This document shows, piece by piece, positions 35,622 to 46,098 of a stretch of DNA of 64,000 nucleotides; position 1 is the first letter of the stretch; each line of letters begins with the position of its first letter. Location of the stretch: the NCBI RefSeq assembly GCF_913774285.1, contig NZ_CAJYHX010000028.1:1-64000 (forward strand), read 5' to 3'. The stretch comes from an uncultured Sphingomonas sp. (GTDB taxonomy: Bacteria; Pseudomonadota; Alphaproteobacteria; Sphingomonadales; Sphingomonadaceae). The position numbers and the translations under genes were made by a program. The notes beneath the pieces are model-generated. The model did no database searches and had not been told where the DNA came from. It saw nothing but the letters and a program-made list of their open reading frames with translations.

Positions 35622-36290
35622 TCAGGTGAAGCTGGCTTCGTCGAGGCTGTAGCCCAGGCCGCGGATGGTGGTGATCACATCGGCACCCAGCTTCTTGCGG
35701 ATGCGCGTGACGAACACTTCGATCGTGTTCGAATCGCGATCGAAATCCTGGTCGTAGATATGCTCGATCAGCTCGGTGCGGCTGACCACCTTGCCCTTGT
35801 GGTGGAGCAGATAGCTGAGCAGCTTGTATTCCTGTGCGGTCAGCTTCACCGGCTCGCCCGCCTTGGTGACCTTGCCCGAGCGCGTGTCGAGCCGGATGTC
35901 GCCCGCGGTCAGCTCGGCCGAGGCATTGCCCGAGGCGCGGCGGATCAGCGCGCGCAGCCGGGCGATCAACTCCTCGGTCTGGAACGGCTTGGCGACATAG
36001 TCGTCGGCGCCGGCATCGAGCCCCGCCACCTTGTCCGACCAGCTGTCGCGGGCGGTGAGCACCAGCACCGGCATGGTGCGGCCTTCCTTGCGCCAGCGAT
36101 CGAGCACGGTCAGCCCGTCGATCTCGGGCAGGCCGAGGTCGAGGATGATCGCGTCATATTGCTCGGTCGAGCCGAGGAAATGGCCTTCCTCGCCATCGGT
36201 CGCGAGGTCGACGGCGTAGCCCGCGCCCTCGAGCGCGGTGCGCAGCTGGATCCCGAGATTGGGTTCGTCCTCGACGATCAGAAGTCGCAT
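35622..36290 (-). CDS. OmpR/PhoB-family response regulator
   Basis: This 222-residue two-component regulator has a receiver domain (1-118) with acidic pocket E7/D8, phospho-acceptor D51 (IILDLGLPEI) and K101-type TAKPF-like segment VAKPFQTEEL. The winged-helix output domain (125-222) reads LTAQEYKLLSYLLHHKGKVVSRTELIEHIYD and VFVTRIRKKLGADVITTIRGLGY. Pairing with the adjacent PhoQ-like kinase is clear from gene order. The upstream PepSY gene ends 26 bases before it. Confidence 0.94.
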   Translation of the reverse strand: MRLLIVEDEPNLGIQLRTALEGAGYAVDLATDGEEGHFLGSTEQYDAIILDLGLPEIDGLTVLDRWRKEGRTMPVLVLTARDSWSDKVAGLDAGADDYVAKPFQTEELIARLRALIRRASGNASAELTAGDIRLDTRSGKVTKAGEPVKLTAQEYKLLSYLLHHKGKVVSRTELIEHIYDQDFDRDSNTIEVFVTRIRKKLGADVITTIRGLGYSLDEASFT

Positions 36291-36316
36291 TCGCAGTCCC
36301 GTCCTTTTCTAGCTGC

Positions 36317-36661
36317 TCAGCTGCCCATGCGGCGGAGGATCTGGCCGGTATGACCGTCCACCTCCACCCAGATCACCGATCCATTGCGCAGGAACTTGAG
36401 CGTGTAAACGTCATGCTCGGGATCATAGTCGAACCCGAGATATTGCGCGCCCGGCATGCGGGGGATCACCCGCCGCTCGATCTCGCGCGCGGGCAGATTC
36501 TGGCCGCGAAGCCGCCGCTCGCGCGCCGCACGCTGGCCGTCATCCTGCTCCGCGCCGATCGGGCGCGCGAGGACCGGGCTCGTGAGCGCGAGGCTCGCAA
36601 GACACGCGATCAGAACGGGTTTGACCAACATCGGCATCGGAATGGCATAGGGTCCGGGCAT
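36317..36661 (-). CDS. Small exported PepSY-domain protein
   Basis: This 114-residue protein has an N-terminal signal peptide (VLIACLASLALTSPVLA) and a basic middle region (ARERRLRGQNLPAREIERRVI). A C-terminal PepSY-like unit follows (AQYLGFDYDPEHDVYTLKFLRNGSVIWVEVDGHTGQILRRMG), where the pattern of strand, V-x-V-D-x-x-T-G-x-I is the PepSY signature. The start at 36661 is set by CAGGGGC 8 bases upstream; shorter starts at 36637 and 36631 lack a ribosome site. Small PepSY proteins next to PhoPQ-like systems may bind or dampen the kinase's periplasmic domain; this is an inference from gene order. Confidence 0.82.
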   Translation of the reverse strand: MPGPYAIPMPMLVKPVLIACLASLALTSPVLARPIGAEQDDGQRAARERRLRGQNLPAREIERRVIPRMPGAQYLGFDYDPEHDVYTLKFLRNGSVIWVEVDGHTGQILRRMGS

Positions 36662-36778
36662 TGAATAGCCCCTGAACATGAACGTCAGTCGCGGTTCGGC
36701 AATTGTGGCATTGGTGCATCGTCGTGCCCCATGCCTGCCCGCTTGCGGGGAGGCCCGCCGCCTCCTAGGTGCTGCACC

Positions 36779-38563
<1,785 letters not shown>

Positions 38564-38630
38564 GCGCCGGCCCCCTGCCCTGCATCGTCAACCGTTCACT
38601 TCCCCCGCCGGGCGAGGGAAGCAGCGGCGA

Positions 38631-38912
38631 TCAGCGGAAATTGTCGGCGTAGGCCTGCAGCTTGAGCTTGCGCTGCGGCGCCGGCACGACGTGATAGGCA
38701 TAGCCTTCGCGCTCGGCATAGTCCTTGGCCGCTTCCAGCGTCGGGAAGGAAATGCGGACCTGGTTCGCGGTCTCGCCGCCGCCGGCCCAGCCGGTCAGCG
38801 GATCGGGCCGCTGCGGCGTGTGCGGCTCGAACTCGAGAACCCAGTTGTCGGTCCGGGCGCGGCCGGACTGCATCGCGTTCTTGACGCGCTGATAGATGCG
38901 AGCGGACTTCAT
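38631..38912 (-). CDS. NDUFS4-type NADH dehydrogenase accessory subunit
   Basis: This 93-residue protein belongs to the ETC complex I conserved-region family, which corresponds to mitochondrial NDUFS4/AQDQ and is found in alphaproteobacteria as a supernumerary complex I subunit. The whole family pattern is present: MKSARIYQRVKNAMQSG, WVLEFEP, DPLTGWAGGGETANQVRISF, LEAAKDYAEREGYAY. It probably sits on the cytoplasmic arm of complex I; the nuo genes are not in this window. It lies just downstream of the hrpB start region's opposite end, i.e. it is followed by hrpB's own 3' end upstream on the same strand. Confidence 0.9.
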   Translation of the reverse strand: MKSARIYQRVKNAMQSGRARTDNWVLEFEPHTPQRPDPLTGWAGGGETANQVRISFPTLEAAKDYAEREGYAYHVVPAPQRKLKLQAYADNFR

Positions 38913-38923
38913 GGGGCCACCCT

Positions 38924-41503
38924 TTAGCGCGCCCCGCGCGCCCTTGCATCAGCGTTTTTCGTCCGGAGTGTTGCGGAGGCCGCTGCCGGGTCCTCGGGCC
39001 AGGGATGGCGGGGGTAGCGGCCGCGCATTTCCTTGGCGACCGCCGCCCAGCTGCCCGTCCAGAAGCCGGGCAGGTCGCGCGTCGTCTGGATCGGGCGGCC
39101 TGCGGGCGAAGTGAGGCTGAGCACCAGCGGCACGTTGCCGCCGATCATCGGATGCTCTGCCAGCCCGAACAGCGCCTGGACGCGGACCTCGACCGTGGGG
39201 CCGGCTTCGGCGGCATAGTCGATCGCATGGGACGAGCCGGCGGGCGTTTCGAAGCGCGCGGGGGCGAGGCGATCGAGCGTCTTCTGCCCGTCCCAGCCGA
39301 GCAGGTTCTGCAGCGCCTGGGTGAGCGATTCGGGGGGCACCGCGTCCAGCCGACGCTTGCCTTCGAGCGCCGCGGGCAGCCAGTCGTCCAGCGTGGCGAG
39401 TAGGGCTTCGTCGGTCAGCGCGTCGATGCCCGCATAGGCGGCACGGGTGCGGAGCGCCTGCGCGGTCTCGGACCAGGGAAGCAGGTGCAGGCCATGGGTG
39501 CGCACGCCTTCCAGCAATGCCGATTCGATTTCCGCCGGCGTCGCGCCCGAGTCGCTGCCGCCGGAGAGGCGGACGGCGCCGAGCCGGCGTTCGCGCAGGG
39601 CTTCGATGCGGCCGGTGGCGGGATCGAAGCTGACGGTGCGGCGGGTTTCGATGCGGTCGGCGAACAGCGATTCCACCGTCACGGCGTCGATCGGCGCGGC
39701 GGAAAGGATGCGCGCGCCGGCGGCCATGCCCTGCGTCTCGGCCACGGCAAGCCAGTCGGCGCGGGCGAGCGGCGAGGTCGGATCGAGCTTGAACCCGCGC
39801 CCGCCGACCGAGGCCCAGGTCTCGCCCGAGCCGTCACGACGCTTGGCGACGCGGTCTGGGAAGGCAAGCGCCACGCAGAGGGCGACGTCTTCTCCCGCCC
39901 CCCCAGCCTGCGCTCCCCTCCCGCTTGCGGGAGGGGTCGGGGGAGGGGATGGCCGGCTGGCCCGCTGCGCTGTCAGGGATGAAGCCGCCACGTCAGCCCC
40001 TCCCCCAGCCCCTCCCGCGAGCGGGAGGGGAGCGCTCGCTGCGGGAGGGGGAACGAGCTTGCTCCAGCGCTCGGCCAGCCGCCGCGCATTCTCCGCGCGC
40101 TGGCCGCGTTCGCCCTTCCACCGGCGCAACCGCAGCTCGAGGTCCGCATCATTGCCCCCCAGCCCGCGCTCGCCGAGCAGCACCGCCACCTCCGCCGCCG
40201 TTCGCGCCATCCCGCGTTCGCTCGCGCGCACCAGCATGTGGCCGAGCCGCGGCGGCAGCGGCAGGCGGGCGATCGCCTTGCCATGCTCGGTCGGGCGCCC
40301 ATCGCCATCGATCGCCTCCAGCGCGCCCAGCCGCGCCCGCGCCTCGGCGATCGCAGCCTCGGGCGGCGGATCGAGCCAGGCGAGCTGGCGCGGATCGGTC
40401 ACGCCCCACAGCGCACAATCGAGCATCAGCGCCGACAGGTCCGCTTCCAGAATCTCGGGCGGATCGAAGCGCGGCAGCCCCGCCGTCGCTGCTTCTTCCC
40501 ACAGCCGATAGGCGGTTCCCGGCCCCTGCCGCGCCGCGCGCCCTGCCCGCTGCGTCACCGCCGCCTGGCTCGCCCGCTCGGTGACCAGCCGCGTCATCCC
40601 CGCCGCACGATCGTAGCGCGGCCGCCGCGCGAGCCCCGAATCGACCACCACCCGAATGCCGTCAAGCGTCAGCGAGGTCTCGGCGATCGAGGTCGCCAGC
40701 ACGATCTTGCGCCGCCCCTCGCGATCGGGCGCGATCGCGGCGCGCTGGGCGGCCGGCTCCAGGCTGCCGTGCAGCCGGTGCAGCACCGCGCCGCCCAGGT
40801 CGCCCAGCCGCTCGGCGGTCCGCTCGATCTCGGCGACGCCCGGCAGGAAGGCGAGGATGCCGCCCTCCTCCTCGCGCAGCGCCTGTCGCACCGCCGCGGC
40901 GACGCTGTCCTCGATGCGCGCCTCCGCGGCGCGGCCGAGATGGCGCAGCGTCAGCGGGAAGCTGCGGCCTTCGCTCTCCACGACGGGCGCGTCGCCCATC
41001 AGCCCGGAAAAGCGGCTGCCGTCCAGCGTCGCCGACATCGCGACCAGCCGCAGGTCGGGCCGCAGCGCGCCTTGCGCATCGAGCGCGAGGGCGAGACCGA
41101 AGTCGCTGTCGAGGCTGCGCTCATGCACCTCATCGAACAGCACCGCCGAGACGCCGACCAGCTCGGGATCGGCCTGGATGCGGTTGACGAAGATGCCTTC
41201 GGTCACGACCGTCACGCGCGTCGCCGCCGAGCGCTTGCTGTCCATCCGCGTGGCATAGCCGAAGGTCTTGCCGACGCTCTCGCCCGCCAGCGCCGCCATC
41301 CGCTCCGCCGCCGCGCGCGCGGCGAGCCTGCGCGGGGAGAGCAGCAGGATTTCACCGGTGCACCAGGCCTCGCCGAGCAGGGCGGGTGCCACCGCCGTGG
41401 TCTTGCCCGCACCCGGTGGCGCGACCAGCACCGCGTTGCTCCCCCCCCGCAGCGCGTCGAGCAGCGCCGGCAAAACAGCGTGGATCGGCAGGGAGGACGT
41501 CAT
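38924..41503 (-). CDS. hrpB: ATP-dependent helicase HrpB
   Basis: This 859-residue DEAH-box protein resembles E. coli HrpB. The N-terminal motif I is VAPPGAGKTTAVAPAL; motif II is DEVHERS; motif III reads SATLDGS; and motif VI is QRAGRAARQGPG. A helicase-associated domain follows, then the HrpB C-terminal domain (about 560-855), ending RYPRHPWPEDP, a family hallmark. Between them, residues about 491-531 are Pro/Gly/Ala-rich (LPLAGGAGGG ... PPASGRG) and are encoded by a palindromic family B repeat that has entered in frame. The enzyme is probably still functional because the insertion sits between domains. Its exact role is not settled. Confidence 0.93.
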   Translation of the reverse strand: MTSSLPIHAVLPALLDALRGGSNAVLVAPPGAGKTTAVAPALLGEAWCTGEILLLSPRRLAARAAAERMAALAGESVGKTFGYATRMDSKRSAATRVTVVTEGIFVNRIQADPELVGVSAVLFDEVHERSLDSDFGLALALDAQGALRPDLRLVAMSATLDGSRFSGLMGDAPVVESEGRSFPLTLRHLGRAAEARIEDSVAAAVRQALREEEGGILAFLPGVAEIERTAERLGDLGGAVLHRLHGSLEPAAQRAAIAPDREGRRKIVLATSIAETSLTLDGIRVVVDSGLARRPRYDRAAGMTRLVTERASQAAVTQRAGRAARQGPGTAYRLWEEAATAGLPRFDPPEILEADLSALMLDCALWGVTDPRQLAWLDPPPEAAIAEARARLGALEAIDGDGRPTEHGKAIARLPLPPRLGHMLVRASERGMARTAAEVAVLLGERGLGGNDADLELRLRRWKGERGQRAENARRLAERWSKLVPPPAASAPLPLAGGAGGGADVAASSLTAQRASRPSPPPTPPASGRGAQAGGAGEDVALCVALAFPDRVAKRRDGSGETWASVGGRGFKLDPTSPLARADWLAVAETQGMAAGARILSAAPIDAVTVESLFADRIETRRTVSFDPATGRIEALRERRLGAVRLSGGSDSGATPAEIESALLEGVRTHGLHLLPWSETAQALRTRAAYAGIDALTDEALLATLDDWLPAALEGKRRLDAVPPESLTQALQNLLGWDGQKTLDRLAPARFETPAGSSHAIDYAAEAGPTVEVRVQALFGLAEHPMIGGNVPLVLSLTSPAGRPIQTTRDLPGFWTGSWAAVAKEMRGRYPRHPWPEDPAAASATLRTKNADARARGAR
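39911..40033. repeat. Family B palindromic element inside hrpB
   Basis: It opens with CGCTCCCCTCCCGCTTGCGGGAGGGG and closes with the inverse CCCCTCCCGCGAGCGGGAGGGGAGCG, with an inner GTCGGGGGAGGGG matched by CCCCTCCCCC. The ends match the intergenic element at 32979-33134. It is read through in the hrpB frame and adds roughly 41 residues. Confidence 0.8.
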
Positions 41504-41563
41504 TCGGCTGCAACCATTCGGGACAAGCGTGGTTAGGCGGACTCACCGCCAGAGGAGCGCGAC

Positions 41564-41782
41564 ATGGCACGAATCCTTTCCCAGTTCACCATCACGCCGG
41601 ACAGCGACGGCGATTACACGCTGCACCTCGAGGACGAGGACGGTGAAACCATCGAGATGACGGCGAGCTACGAGCAGCTCGACCTGATCGTCGAGGGCAT
41701 CGAAGAGGTGCTCGACATGGACGAGGAGGACGCGCTCGAAGTCGACGAGGAGGACGGCGAAGAGAAGTCGACCGAAGAATGA
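41564..41782 (+). CDS. Small acidic protein of unknown function
   Basis: The 72-residue product opens with a short beta-rich part (ILSQFTITPDSDGDYTLHLEDEDGETIEMTA cut here: FTITPDSDGDYTLHLEDEDG), then an acidic helix (YEQLDLIVEGIEEVLDMDEED) and an acidic tail with EEDGEEKSTEE. The ribosome site AGAGGAG precedes the ATG. No known domain; likely cytoplasmic. It is divergent from hrpB (60 bases) and convergent with the polyprenyl synthase gene. Confidence 0.65.
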   Translation: MARILSQFTITPDSDGDYTLHLEDEDGETIEMTASYEQLDLIVEGIEEVLDMDEEDALEVDEEDGEEKSTEE

Positions 41783-41798
41783 TTCCGGTCGGCGCGCG

Positions 41799-42812
41799 TC
41801 AGTAGGCGCGCGCCACCGCGAATTCCACGGCTTCCACCATCGCGTCCTTGGCCTCACAGGCGCGGAAGCCGCCCAGCGCATCGATCGCGCGCTGGCCGTA
41901 GTGGCGGGCGCGCGCCAGCGTATCGTCTACCGCGCGGCAGCTCTGCACCAGCCGGATCGCCTCGGCGAAATCCTCGTCCGCGATGCGGCGGCCGGAGATC
42001 GCTTCCTTCCAGAAGCCGCGTTCCGCCTCGTTGCCGCGCGCATAGGCGAGGATCACCGGCAGCGTCATCTTGCCTTCGCGGAAGTCGTCGCCGGCATCCT
42101 TGCCCATGGTCGACGCGTCCGACACGTAATCGATCGCATCATCGACCAGCTGGAAGGCGATGCCGAGGTTGCGGCCATAGGCGTCGAGCGCGAGCTCCTC
42201 CGCTTCCGGACGCTCGGCGACTACCGCAGACACGCGACAGGCGGCGGCGAACAGCGCGGCGGTCTTGGCGCCGATGATGTCGAGATAGCGATCCTCGGAC
42301 AGGTCGATCCGGCGCACTGCGGTGAGCTGGTTGACTTCGCCTTCCGCGATCACCGCGCTGGCGTTGGACAGGATGTGCAGCGCCTTCAGGCTCTCGGCCT
42401 CGACCATCAGCTCGAACGAGCGGCTGAACAGGAAGTCGCCGACCAGCACGCTGGCCGGATTGCCCCAGATGATGTTGGCGGTGCGGCGGCCGCGGCGCAG
42501 GTCCGAGCTGTCGACCACGTCGTCGTGGAGCAGCGTCGCGGTGTGGATGAACTCCACGGCCGCTGCCAATTTATGGTGGCGCGTGCCCGAATAGCCGAAC
42601 AGTCGGGCGCTGGCGAGCGTCAGCATCGGCCGCATCCGCTTGCCGCCGCCCGCGATCAGATGGCCGGCGAGTTCGGGGATCAGCGGAATCTCGGACTGCA
42701 TGCGATCGAGGATCACCGCGTTGACCAGGTTCATGTCCTGGGCGACCAGCGCCATGATCGGATCGAGCGAAGGCTGGGTTCGCGAGCCCAGGCGGTGGAC
42801 GGTTGCGCTCAT
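41799..42812 (-). CDS. Long-chain polyprenyl diphosphate synthase (octaprenyl/decaprenyl type)
   Basis: This 337-residue trans-isoprenyl synthase extends farnesyl diphosphate with IPP to make the ubiquinone side chain. First Asp-rich motif DDVVDSSDLRRG and second DDAIDY are intact, as is GGKRMRPML near the N-terminus. Length and motifs fit IspB/DdsA; since alphaproteobacteria make Q-10, a decaprenyl product is likely but the residues before the first motif do not prove it. The start at 42812 gives MSATVHRL with AGAGGC upstream. It is divergent from the chorismate mutase gene, 82 bases apart. Confidence 0.92.
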   Translation of the reverse strand: MSATVHRLGSRTQPSLDPIMALVAQDMNLVNAVILDRMQSEIPLIPELAGHLIAGGGKRMRPMLTLASARLFGYSGTRHHKLAAAVEFIHTATLLHDDVVDSSDLRRGRRTANIIWGNPASVLVGDFLFSRSFELMVEAESLKALHILSNASAVIAEGEVNQLTAVRRIDLSEDRYLDIIGAKTAALFAAACRVSAVVAERPEAEELALDAYGRNLGIAFQLVDDAIDYVSDASTMGKDAGDDFREGKMTLPVILAYARGNEAERGFWKEAISGRRIADEDFAEAIRLVQSCRAVDDTLARARHYGQRAIDALGGFRACEAKDAMVEAVEFAVARAY

Positions 42813-42894
42813 ATGCAACGAGCCTCTGGCCTTTGTGCATTGCAAAGGCAAGAGGTGCTTGCATGGCCGTGCCGCAGCGGCAAAGGAGATTCGC

Positions 42895-43191
42895 ATGACC
42901 GACGCGACGCTGACCCGCTATCGCCAGAGCATCGACAATATCGATGCGGCGCTCGTCTTCATGCTCGCCGAGCGGTTCAAGGTGACCCAGGCGGTAGGCC
43001 GCTACAAGGCCGAGACCGGCCTTCCGGCTGCAGATCCCGGCCGCGAGGAAGCGCAGATCGCCCGGCTCCGCGCGCTGGCGCAGGACGCCGATCTCGACCC
43101 CGAATTTTCCGAGAAATTCCTGCGCTTCATCATCGACGAGGTGATCCGGCATCATCGCCAAGCGCAGGAAGCCGGAACCGCCGGGGCCTGA
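42895..43191 (+). CDS. Chorismate mutase (AroQ type)
   Basis: This 98-residue all-helical enzyme converts chorismate to prephenate, the entry to phenylalanine and tyrosine. Family residues are visible: YRQSIDNIDAALVFMLAERF (Arg and Asp of the first helix), VGRYKAETGLPAADPGREE (K in RYKAE and R-E-E of the second helix) and FLRFIIDEVIRHHRQAQ at the C-terminus. It is a stand-alone AroQ; no prephenate dehydratase is fused. The ribosome site AAAGGAGA is strong. Confidence 0.93.
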   Translation: MTDATLTRYRQSIDNIDAALVFMLAERFKVTQAVGRYKAETGLPAADPGREEAQIARLRALAQDADLDPEFSEKFLRFIIDEVIRHHRQAQEAGTAGA

Positions 43192-43228
43192 CTCCGTTGC
43201 TGGGCGTGAAACCCATGGGGGCAAGCGC

Positions 43229-44344
43229 TTGAGCGACGATTATCTGATCTTCCGGCCCGACGATGTCGACCTGAGCCGCTCGCCGCTGCGGGCGGGCGTG
43301 GACGACGCGACCTATGTGCTGGGCGCCTTCAACCCTGGCTTCGCGCGGCTGCCGAACGGCAACCTGCTGCTGATGGTCCGCGTGGCCGAGGCGCTGCGCG
43401 ATCCGGTGGTAGACGGCCATGCGCGGGCGATTCGCTGGACGCCCTCGGGCTATGTGCTGGATGCCCATCCGGTGGCGGGGCTCGACATGGCCGACCCCCG
43501 CCAGTTCGCGCTCAAGGACCGCGCGCCCCGCCTGCTCGGGCTCACCTCGCTGTCCTGGCTGCTGCCGGTGGAGCTGGACGCCGATGCCCGAAAGGTAGTG
43601 GCGGTGCATTACGACAAGGCGATCCAGCCCTCGGCGTCCTACATGGATTACGGCGTCGAGGATGCGCGGATCACGTGCATCGACGGCACCTACTGGATGA
43701 CGGTGTGCGGCGTCTCGGCGGAGCGGCACTGCACCGCAATGTATCGCTCCACGAACGGCCTCGACTGGGAACTGCTGGGCGTCGTGCTCGATCATCAGAA
43801 CAAGGACATGCTGCTGTTCGAGGGCCGCATCGGCGGCTTCTTCCACGCGCTGACCCGGCCTCTGGGCGAGGTCTATTTCGCCTATCCGGACGACTCGCCC
43901 TGGCTCGGCGGCCCCTCGATCAACCTCGCCCGCTCGCCCGACGGGCTGCACTGGAAGCCGCTCGACCAGCCGGGCATCCGCGCGCGCAAGGGCTCTACCT
44001 CGAACCAGCGGATCGGCGGCGGCAGCCAGCCGGTGCTGACCGATGCCGGCTGGCTGCTGATCTATCACGGCGTGGAGAAGCGCGACGCGGTCGGCATCTA
44101 TCGCAGCTTCTGGGCGCTGCTCGATCGCGACGACCCCAGCGTGATCCTGCGGCAGGAAGACACGGTGCCGCTGCTGGAAGCCAATCCGGCGCTGACCGCG
44201 GACATCGCGCACCAGTTGTACCTGCCGACGCCGGTGGTATTCACCACCGGGCTGGTCGATGCCGGCGAACGGTACATCGTAGCAAGCGGCGAAGCGGACC
44301 TGGCGTGCCGGATCACGCATATCCCGAAAGAGCGATTCCGGTGA
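43229..44344 (+). CDS. GH130-family glycoside phosphorylase or hydrolase
   Basis: This 371-residue five-bladed beta-propeller-type protein is likely a beta-mannosyl phosphorylase or related enzyme. Family elements are LGAFNPGFARLPNGNLLLMVRV, SYMDYGVEDARITCIDGTYWM, with the key Asp in VEDAR, GVSAERHCTAMYRSTNGLDW, and a C-terminal YHGVEKRDAVGIYRSFWALLD. The start is TTG at 43229 with GGGGGC upstream; an ATG at 43215 is not in frame. Whether it phosphorolyses or hydrolyses beta-mannosides cannot be read here. It begins a plus-strand carbohydrate cluster with GH13 and GT4 genes. Confidence 0.85.
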   Translation: MSDDYLIFRPDDVDLSRSPLRAGVDDATYVLGAFNPGFARLPNGNLLLMVRVAEALRDPVVDGHARAIRWTPSGYVLDAHPVAGLDMADPRQFALKDRAPRLLGLTSLSWLLPVELDADARKVVAVHYDKAIQPSASYMDYGVEDARITCIDGTYWMTVCGVSAERHCTAMYRSTNGLDWELLGVVLDHQNKDMLLFEGRIGGFFHALTRPLGEVYFAYPDDSPWLGGPSINLARSPDGLHWKPLDQPGIRARKGSTSNQRIGGGSQPVLTDAGWLLIYHGVEKRDAVGIYRSFWALLDRDDPSVILRQEDTVPLLEANPALTADIAHQLYLPTPVVFTTGLVDAGERYIVASGEADLACRITHIPKERFR

Positions 44345-44354
44345 AGCACCACCC

Positions 44355-44490
44355 AGATCTTCCCCGGAACGGGGAGGGGGACCATGCGCAGCATGGTGGA
44401 GGGGGGCCTCCGCACCGGGTGCCCTTGCCGCACTCCCCCTCCACCACGCGGCTGCGCCGCGCGGTCCCCCTCCCCGTTTCGGGGAGGATC
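44355..44490. repeat. Palindromic intergenic element, family A, copy 2
   Basis: It starts AGATCTTCCCCGGAACGGGGAGGGGGACCATGCGCAGCATGGTGGAGGGG (first part: AGATCTTCCCCGGAACGGGG) and ends TCCCCGTTTCGGGGAGGATC. It closely matches copy 1 at 6101 along its whole length. It lies between the GH130 and GH13 genes, and its final GGGGAGG serves as ribosome site for the GH13 gene. Confidence 0.85.
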
Positions 44491-44495
44491 GAAGG

Positions 44496-46088
44496 ATGTC
44501 CCCAATGACCGAACCGCTCTGGTGGCAGACGGGCGTGATCTACCAGGTCTATCCGCGCTCGTTCAACGACTCGAACGGCGACGGCATCGGCGATCTGGCG
44601 GGCGTGACCGCGCGGCTGGACTATCTGGTCGATCTCGGCGTGGACGCGGTGTGGCTGTCGCCGATCTTCCCCTCGCCGATGGCCGATTTCGGCTATGACG
44701 TGGCGGACTATTGCGGGATTGATAAGCGCTTCGGCACGCTCGCCGATTTCGACCGCTTGCGCGACGCGGCCCATGCCCGCGGCCTCAAGCTGCTGCTCGA
44801 CTTCGTCCCCAACCACAGCTCGAGCGAACACCCCTGGTTCCTCGAAAGCCGCTCCTCGCGCAAGAACCCCAAGCGCGACTGGTATATCTGGCGCGACCCC
44901 GCCCCCGAGGGCGGCCCGCCCAACAACTGGCAGAGCTATTTCGGCGGCAGCGCCTGGGAATGGGATGCGGCCACCGGCCAATATTATCTCCACCAGTTCC
45001 TGAAAGAGCAGCCCGAGCTCAACTGGCGCAACCCGGATCTGCGCGCGGCAATGCTCGACGCAATGCGCTTCTGGTTCGATCGCGGGGTCGACGGCTTCCG
45101 CATCGACGTGCTGTGGCTGGCGATCAAGCATCCCGACTTCCCCGACAATCCCGCCAACCCCGATTGGCGCGAGGGGATGCAGGACATCGAGCGGCTGCTG
45201 CCGCTCCACTCCGCCGACCAGCCCGAGATGATGGAGATCATCGCCGCGATGCGAGACGTGGCGGAAGCCTATCCCGAGCGGGTGCTGATCGGCGAGATCT
45301 ACCTGCCGATCCCGCGGCTCGTCGCCTATTATGGCGAGGGCGGCAATGGCGTGCATCTGCCCTTCAATTTCCATCTGCTCGACGCGCGCTGGGACGCCGC
45401 GGCGCTGGCCAAGCTGATCGCCGACTATGAAGGCGCCCTGCCCGCCGGTGGCTGGCCCAACTGGGTCCTCGGCAACCACGACAAGCCCCGCGTCGCCTCG
45501 CGGGTGGGGCCGGAGCAGGCGGCAGTGGCGATGATGCTGCTGCTCACGCTGCGCGGCACGCCGACGCTGTATCAGGGCGACGAGCTCGGCATGCCGAATG
45601 TCGCCATCCCGACGAACCGGGTGCGCGACCCGCAGGCGCTGCGCGAACCCGAGACCGCGTTCAACCGTGACGAGGTCCGCACGCCGATGCCTTGGGACGC
45701 CAGCGCGCATGCCGGGTTCAGCAGCGTCGAGCCCTGGCTGCCGCTCAATCCCGATTGGGCAACGCGCAACGTGATGGCCCAGCGCGACGAAGCGGGCTCG
45801 ATGCTGGCCTTCACCCGCGCGCTGCTCCAGCTGCGGCGGGTGCATCCCGCGCTATCGGCGGGGAGCTGGCACGCCGTATCGAGCGACGGCGCGGTGCTGG
45901 CGTATGAGCGCCGGCATGGCGACGCGCGCGTGCTCGTGGCGCTCAACCTGTCGAACGCGCCGCAGACGCTGGCCTTGCCGGAATGGGCCGCCGCGCTGGC
46001 GCCGGCGCTCACCACGCCCAGCCACGATCTCCGCGTGGAGGGCACCACCCTCCCGCTCGCCCCCAACCAAGGCATTTTGCTCACATGA
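44496..46088 (+). CDS. GH13-family alpha-glucosidase / alpha-amylase-type enzyme
   Basis: This 530-residue (beta/alpha)8-barrel glucosidase has all four conserved regions intact: DFVPNHSS; GFRIDVLWLA with nucleophile D204; IGEIYLP with acid/base E267; VLGNHDKPR with D329. The short opening WWQTGVIYQVYPRSFNDSNG is that of oligo-1,6-glucosidase/alpha-glucosidase proteins, and there is no signal peptide, so it acts in the cytoplasm on imported alpha-glucosides. The start at 44496 has GGGGAGG from the adjacent repeat; a second ATG at 44505 has GAAGGA. It is part of the GH130-GH13-GT4 cluster. Confidence 0.92.
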   Translation: MSPMTEPLWWQTGVIYQVYPRSFNDSNGDGIGDLAGVTARLDYLVDLGVDAVWLSPIFPSPMADFGYDVADYCGIDKRFGTLADFDRLRDAAHARGLKLLLDFVPNHSSSEHPWFLESRSSRKNPKRDWYIWRDPAPEGGPPNNWQSYFGGSAWEWDAATGQYYLHQFLKEQPELNWRNPDLRAAMLDAMRFWFDRGVDGFRIDVLWLAIKHPDFPDNPANPDWREGMQDIERLLPLHSADQPEMMEIIAAMRDVAEAYPERVLIGEIYLPIPRLVAYYGEGGNGVHLPFNFHLLDARWDAAALAKLIADYEGALPAGGWPNWVLGNHDKPRVASRVGPEQAAVAMMLLLTLRGTPTLYQGDELGMPNVAIPTNRVRDPQALREPETAFNRDEVRTPMPWDASAHAGFSSVEPWLPLNPDWATRNVMAQRDEAGSMLAFTRALLQLRRVHPALSAGSWHAVSSDGAVLAYERRHGDARVLVALNLSNAPQTLALPEWAAALAPALTTPSHDLRVEGTTLPLAPNQGILLT

Positions 46089-46098
46089 TCACCCCTCC

